From Thermoactinomyces intermedius (GTDB taxonomy: Bacteria > Bacillota > Bacilli > Thermoactinomycetales > Thermoactinomycetaceae), in assembly GCF_016055025.1 (NCBI RefSeq), contig NZ_JAECVW010000002.1: DNA of 64,000 nucleotides; one strand, given 5' to 3'. A model generated the notes under the pieces. It did no database searches, was not told where the DNA came from, and was given only the letters and a program-made list of their open reading frames with translations. Positions within the stretch are counted from its first letter, which is position 1. Every line of letters starts with the position of its first letter. Below, one piece after another: positions 60,141 to 64,000 of this stretch. Both the position numbers and the translations under genes were made by a program.

Positions 60141-62030
60141 TCAAGCTTTTTGGATTTTTTGTGATAAAAATCTGTTAACAGTATCGGCAATGCCTTCCGG
60201 AGTTAATCCGACTTCTCTCCGTTGGTCATCGATGCTTCCGTGTTCCACATAGACATCCGGAACCCCCAAAATTTTCACCTTGGGCATGTCGATTTCTTTT
60301 TGCTGGTAATACTCCAGCACGGCGCTTCCGAAACCGCCAAGCACCGCGGCTTCTTCCACCGTGATCAACGGGATGTTTTCTTCAACCAGCTGATCCAGAA
60401 GCGCGGTATCCAGCGGCTTGGCAAACCGGGCGTTGATCACACGCGCATCAATACCCTTTTCTTTCAACCGTTCAGCCGCTTCCAAAGAGGTCTGAACCAT
60501 CGGTCCCAGTGCCAGAATGGCCACATCCTTTCCGGGTCTCACCTCTTCCGCTTTCCCGATAGGCACCAACTTCAATTCATCATCCATCGGAACCCCGACC
60601 CCGGCGCTTTTGGAGTACCTGACGGCGACAGGCCCGTCGTTGTATTGGACGGCCGTATGGATCATGTGCTGCAATTCATTTTCATCTTTTGGCATCATGA
60701 TCACCATGTTTGGCTGACTGCGCATATATCCGATGTCATAAATTCCCTGATGGGTTTCCCCGTCTTCACCGACAAATCCGGCCCGGTCCACTGCAAAAAC
60801 CACATTCAGGTTCTGCCGGCATACGTCGTGAACCAGTTGATCATAGCCTCTTTGCAAAAAGGTGGAATAAATGGCGAGTACCGGTTTCATCCCTTGGGTT
60901 GCAAGGCCTGCAGCAAAAGTGACAGCATGTTGTTCCGCGATTCCCACATCAAAACAACGATGCGGAAACTTTTTCTGAAAATCATCCAATTTGGAACCGG
61001 TCAGCATCGCCGGGGTGATCGCGACAATGCGCTCGTCTTTTTCAGCCAGCTTCACCAAGGTTTTTCCAAAAACCGAGGGGTAAGTCGGAGGACCTCCTGC
61101 TTTCTTTTGAAAAGCACCGGATTCAATTTTGTACGTTCCGACACCGTGATACACGACGGAATCATCTTCGGCGGGCTTATACCCGTATCCTTTTCTCGTG
61201 ATGACATGGACCAAGACCGGCCCTTTGGTTTTGCCGGCCAAACGCAGGCTTTCCATCAATTCATCCAATTGATGGCCGTCAACCGGCCCGATGTAAGTAA
61301 AGCCCAAGTGTTCAAAAAAGACTCCGGATACCACCAAATATTTCAGACTGTCTTTTATTCTTTCCAATGTTTTGGCGAAAGGCACGCCGACCGTCGGAAT
61401 CTTCTTCAAAAGATGCTGGATTTCGTCTTTCATCTTGTTATAGCTTTTGTTTGTGCGAAGACGGGCCAAATGATTGTGAATGGCACCGACATTCGGGCTG
61501 ATGGACATTTGATTGTCATTTAAAATGACAATCATATCGCTTTGGGATTCCCCGATATGGTTGAGTGCTTCCAAAGCCATGCCGCCGGTCAGGGCTCCAT
61601 CCCCGATCACCGGGATGACTTTGTAGTCTTCCCCTTTCAAATCCCGGGCCGCAACCATTCCCATCGCCCCGGACAAGGACGTGCTGCTGTGTCCGGTTTC
61701 CCAGCAGTCATGCTCCGATTCTCTCATTTTCGGAAAACCGCACAACCCTTTGTACTGTCGCAAAGTGGAAAACATTTCGCGGCGGCCCGTCAAAATTTTA
61801 TGCACATAAGCCTGATGGCCGACATCCCACAAAATTTTGTCCCGGGGACTGTCAAACAGATAATGAAGGGCAATCGTCAGTTCCACCACGCCCAGATTGG
61901 AGGCCGAATGTCCTCCGGTCTTCGACAAACTTTCAATGAGAAACCGGCGGATTTCATCCGCCAATTTCGGAAGTTCTTCCACAGGTAATTTTTTTAATTC
62001 ATCTGGCGAATTAATCTGCTCGAGGTGCAC
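60141..62030 (-). CDS. dxs: 1-deoxy-D-xylulose-5-phosphate synthase
   Basis: 629 aa. Thiamine-diphosphate region IGDGALTGGMALEALNHIGE then NDNQMSISPNVG; active His in ETGHSSTSLSGAMG; second half with DRAGFVGEDGETHQGIYDIG. It joins pyruvate and glyceraldehyde 3-phosphate, the first step of the MEP isoprenoid pathway. GTG 62030 has GAGG eight bases upstream. A 560-base non-coding region lies between it and ispA. Confidence 0.97.
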   Translation of the reverse strand: MHLEQINSPDELKKLPVEELPKLADEIRRFLIESLSKTGGHSASNLGVVELTIALHYLFDSPRDKILWDVGHQAYVHKILTGRREMFSTLRQYKGLCGFPKMRESEHDCWETGHSSTSLSGAMGMVAARDLKGEDYKVIPVIGDGALTGGMALEALNHIGESQSDMIVILNDNQMSISPNVGAIHNHLARLRTNKSYNKMKDEIQHLLKKIPTVGVPFAKTLERIKDSLKYLVVSGVFFEHLGFTYIGPVDGHQLDELMESLRLAGKTKGPVLVHVITRKGYGYKPAEDDSVVYHGVGTYKIESGAFQKKAGGPPTYPSVFGKTLVKLAEKDERIVAITPAMLTGSKLDDFQKKFPHRCFDVGIAEQHAVTFAAGLATQGMKPVLAIYSTFLQRGYDQLVHDVCRQNLNVVFAVDRAGFVGEDGETHQGIYDIGYMRSQPNMVIMMPKDENELQHMIHTAVQYNDGPVAVRYSKSAGVGVPMDDELKLVPIGKAEEVRPGKDVAILALGPMVQTSLEAAERLKEKGIDARVINARFAKPLDTALLDQLVEENIPLITVEEAAVLGGFGSAVLEYYQQKEIDMPKVKILGVPDVYVEHGSIDDQRREVGLTPEGIADTVNRFLSQKIQKA

Positions 62031-62551
62031 GAAAAACGCCTCGCTTTCGCTTTCTTTTCATTTTGGTTTACAAGACTTACTTGAAAAATAATATGATGAG
62101 CAAAGGAAATTGACAAGCGGCTTTGGTCCGAAAAATCACTGCTAAGAAAGAGCGTTGTTGGAAGCGATTACGACACCACAAGGTCAAGTCCGCTTTCAAA
62201 GCGGCCTTTCCCCGCATTCGCGGGTTTCCCGCCGCCTTCGTTGCCATCATGAATATGATCCGATACAGATGAGTCCTTCTCCATCCCGTCTCTTTATAAA
62301 TGCAGTGACGTGCTCCTGAACACCCGTCATCTTTCCTTTGCCCGAATCCATTCAGAAAAATGCCGGCCGCAAGGACCGGTGCCGTTCATCGTTTCTCCAA
62401 CGATGGATATGTATTTTTCCCGGTTCACGCAAGTGGTGCCCCTTGGGACGAGTACCGCATCAAGCAGGCTTTTCCGGCAACATACAGCCTGCTTGTCATC
62501 TGACGGTTCCCGATGTGCCTCCTTTTTCAAGAGACCCACTCACTGAAAACA
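62031..62551 (-). ncRNA. Structured non-coding region with its own promoter; candidate OLE-type RNA or long dxs leader
   Basis: No convincing gene in 560 bases. On the minus strand, RNA starting near 62551 would form several strong hairpins: AAGCAGGCT/AAGCCTGCTT (62461-62493), CATCGTT/AACGATG (62388-62407), GCCGG/GGCCGGC near 62361-62380, CCGCTTT/AAAGCGG (62189-62204). A very short frame (27 codons, ATG at 62330) has AAAGGAAAG before it. OLE RNA, a large RNA of extremophile Firmicutes, is reported in this position near ispA and dxs. I could not compare the sequence with the OLE model, so the class is a proposal. Confidence 0.45.
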
Positions 62552-62557
62552 TATTTT

Positions 62558-62586
62558 ATTATAGCACAAGGCTCTCTCTTTATCAT
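62558..62586 (-). promoter_or_regulatory. Extended -10 promoter upstream of the non-coding region
   Basis: TGCTATAAT on the minus strand (TATAAT at 62558-62563) is a perfect extended -10. The -35 (ATGATA, 17 bases upstream) is weak. It lies just before the ispA stop, pointing at dxs. Confidence 0.7.
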
Positions 62587-62595
62587 ACATTGGCG

Positions 62596-63492
62596 TCAAT
62601 GATCACGGGACAATAAATAATCGGCGATTTCCAACAACCGGGACGGTTCAATCCCGGGATGGGACATCAACGTGTTTTTGGCATCCTCCGTGAGCAATTT
62701 CAGCCTTCTTTTGGATTCTTCAAGACCGAGCAATGACGGATACGTTGCTTTGTTGGATTTGATGTCGCTTCCGGCCGGTTTCCCGATCACTTCGGTGGTG
62801 CCGGTCACATCCAAAATATCGTCCTGGATTTGATACGCAAGACCGATTTGATAAGCAAAACGCGTCAAAGCATCCAGCACGGAGGGTTCAGCCTGGCAAA
62901 AATGCGCCCCCATGCGCACCGAAAAGGCGATCAAATCCCCGGTTTTTCTTTTGTGGATGCTTTCCAGTTCTTCCAAGCTGATCTTCCGGTTTTCACTCAA
63001 CAGGTCATCCGACTGGCCTCCGACCATTCCGCGCGCCCCTGCACTTCGGGCTCCTTCTTCAATCATCGTCAGAGCCACTTCGGCAGGCAATCCTTCTTTT
63101 TTGGCCGCGGCGGCCATTAAACCGAATGCTTCTGTCAGCAGGGCATCCCCGGCCAAAATGGCCTGAGCCTCCCCAAACACTTTGTGGTTGGTCAGCTTCC
63201 CCCGCCTGTAATCGTCGTCGTCCATGCTCGGCAAGTCATCATGAATCAGGGAATACGTATGAATCATTTCAATGGCACAGGCAAAAGGCAGGGCTTTTTC
63301 GGGATCTTTTCCAAGCGACTCCACGGTGGCCAGCGTCAACACCGGACGCAACCGTTTCCCCCCGGCCAACAGCGAATACCGCATGGATTGCCGCAACACA
63401 TCGGGCAGGCTGTCCATCTGATCCAAATATTGTTCCAAAGCCCGGTGAACCCGATCCGCTTGTTCCTTGATATATGATGTAATGGATTGCAC
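62596..63492 (-). CDS. ispA: Farnesyl (polyprenyl) diphosphate synthase
   Basis: 298 aa. First aspartate-rich motif DDLPSMDDDDYRRG (about residue 84), second QIQDDILDVTG (about 225), LLAGGKRLRPVL near the start. It joins IPP and DMAPP units, most likely to farnesyl diphosphate. GTG 63492 is the start, with GGAGG 11 bases upstream; the gene follows xseB without a gap. Confidence 0.95.
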   Translation of the reverse strand: MQSITSYIKEQADRVHRALEQYLDQMDSLPDVLRQSMRYSLLAGGKRLRPVLTLATVESLGKDPEKALPFACAIEMIHTYSLIHDDLPSMDDDDYRRGKLTNHKVFGEAQAILAGDALLTEAFGLMAAAAKKEGLPAEVALTMIEEGARSAGARGMVGGQSDDLLSENRKISLEELESIHKRKTGDLIAFSVRMGAHFCQAEPSVLDALTRFAYQIGLAYQIQDDILDVTGTTEVIGKPAGSDIKSNKATYPSLLGLEESKRRLKLLTEDAKNTLMSHPGIEPSRLLEIADYLLSRDH

Positions 63493-63753
63493 TTACTCCA
63501 AATCCTCCTCTATTTCAAAAGGTTTTTTCAGCCACTCTCCATTCTCCTTGACCAGCATCTCGACCTGATGTTCCGCCCATTCCAGCTTCTTTCCGCAAAC
63601 ATGGGCCAACTTCATTCCTTCATCAAACAACTGAATCGCCTGCTCCAGAGGAGTGTCGCCTTTTTCCAGCTGCTGCACCACTTGTTCCAGCCGTTTCAAC
63701 GCATCTTCAAACGGCAGGGACTCGAATGCGGACAGATCTTTTGATTCAGTCAT
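63493..63753 (-). CDS. xseB: Exodeoxyribonuclease VII small subunit
   Basis: 86 aa, family length. LPFEDALKRLEQVVQQLEKG and LEQAIQLFDEGMKLAHVCGK are the family blocks. It binds the C-terminal coiled coil of XseA to form exonuclease VII. Overlaps the xseA stop by 8 bases. Confidence 0.95.
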   Translation of the reverse strand: MTESKDLSAFESLPFEDALKRLEQVVQQLEKGDTPLEQAIQLFDEGMKLAHVCGKKLEWAEHQVEMLVKENGEWLKKPFEIEEDLE

Positions 63754-64000
63754 TTTTTTCCTCCTCCGCTCTGTACACTTGACATCTCAACCGCCCGTCG
63801 GGGAGACGGACTTGAATCAAATCCCCGGGCTCCGCTTGCCGGACGGATTTAATCAGTTCATTCTTATGAAGGCGGTAAACGAGAGAATATCCGCGTTGCA
63901 TGACCTTTAACGGACTCAATGCATCCAATTGGGCCAGTTGGTGATGGTAGCGTTGTATTTCGGTTTTCAGCCGCTGATGCATCAGGGTCCGGCTGTCTTT
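63746..64000 (-). CDS. xseA: Exodeoxyribonuclease VII large subunit, C-terminal part
   Basis: The last 84 codons of xseA; the gene runs past the right edge. DALSPLKVMQRGYSLVYR and VRQAEPGDLIQVRLPDG are the typical C-terminal beta segment after the long coiled coil. The N-terminal OB fold and catalytic domain are outside the window. Confidence 0.93.
   Translation of the reverse strand, partial: KDSRTLMHQRLKTEIQRYHHQLAQLDALSPLKVMQRGYSLVYRLHKNELIKSVRQAEPGDLIQVRLPDGRLRCQVYRAEEEKND

Noticed and set aside
60222..61523. 433-codon plus-strand frame opposite dxs
   Set aside because: Mirrors the dxs codon pattern, has no ribosome site and shows no family features; dxs on the other strand is certain.
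62310..62546. Short plus- and minus-strand frames in the ispA-dxs region
   Set aside because: No start codon with a proper ribosome site for the 70-80 codon frames, and the sequence is better explained by RNA hairpins.
1..64000. tRNA, rRNA and CRISPR arrays
   Set aside because: Looked for cloverleaf, rRNA and regular repeat-spacer patterns by eye; none seen.

Overview
The window is from a spore-forming, low-to-mid-GC Gram-positive bacterium of the class Bacilli. The spoIIA, spoVA, spoIIM, spo0A and spoIVB genes, the rib operon with its FMN riboswitch, and the bkd operon all follow a Bacillus-like gene order. A thermophilic or compost lineage such as Thermoactinomycetaceae would fit, but this is inference from gene order and style and was not tested. 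Nearly all housekeeping genes lie on the minus strand, so they read from right to left.

Layout from left to right. 1-99: right end of an IS200/IS605 (TnpB) element abutting the sporulation gene gerW. 96-3249: gerW, ytfI, a stand-alone PTS EIIA, scpB, scpA. 3268-7046: riboflavin genes ribD-ribE-ribBA-ribH behind an FMN riboswitch and an attenuator. 7164-8132: ctaA (heme A synthase). 8304-12710: forespore genes spoVAA-AB-AEB, the spoIIAA-spoIIAB-sigF operon, dacF. 12827-24277: a block colinear with the B. subtilis dacF-to-mciZ region (punA, deoB, yqzK, fur, spoIIM, endoQ/yqxK, nudF, mciZ) with local differences: an immune-inhibitor-A protease, alanine dehydrogenase and manganese catalase are added, and xerD is missing. 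24323-26069: a fructosamine-kinase-like protein and an EcsC protein on the plus strand.

26173-31617: an M20 peptidase and a methylmalonyl-CoA module (carboxyltransferase, epimerase, split B12 mutase). 32211-42439: the branched-chain keto-acid operon ptb-bcd-buk-lpdV-bkdAA-bkdAB-bkdB behind a near-perfect sigma-54 promoter, with its activator BkdR upstream. Together these two blocks convert Val, Ile and Leu to acyl-CoAs, and propionyl-CoA onward to succinyl-CoA. 42900-45753: an MMPL transporter behind a promoter with two palindromic operators, and a TetR regulator. 45903-47102: a two-domain superoxide dismutase and a small UVR-like protein. 47132-47932: spo0A with a sigma-H promoter and a 0A box.

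48123-54149 is the accessory part. It separates spo0A from spoIVB, which are usually adjacent, and holds plus-strand genes: a small probable spore protein, a glutamate/dicarboxylate symporter, an unassigned three-gene operon (secreted pore-like protein, soluble protein, membrane protein), and a secreted matrixin-type metalloprotease with an anchored partner. 53944-64000 returns to the conserved minus-strand order: spoIVB (stop codon apparently lost), recN, argR, nadK, an unknown two-helix membrane protein, tlyA, dxs, ispA, xseB and the end of xseA.

The main points for follow-up are: a structured, promoter-bearing ~450-nt non-coding stretch between ispA and dxs, which is the reported context of OLE RNA; the unassigned operon between spo0A and spoIVB; the SpoIVB frame that runs through its own terminator; a short mciZ gene; and an inverted repeat that buries the yqzK start codon. 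No rRNA, tRNA or CRISPR array was seen.
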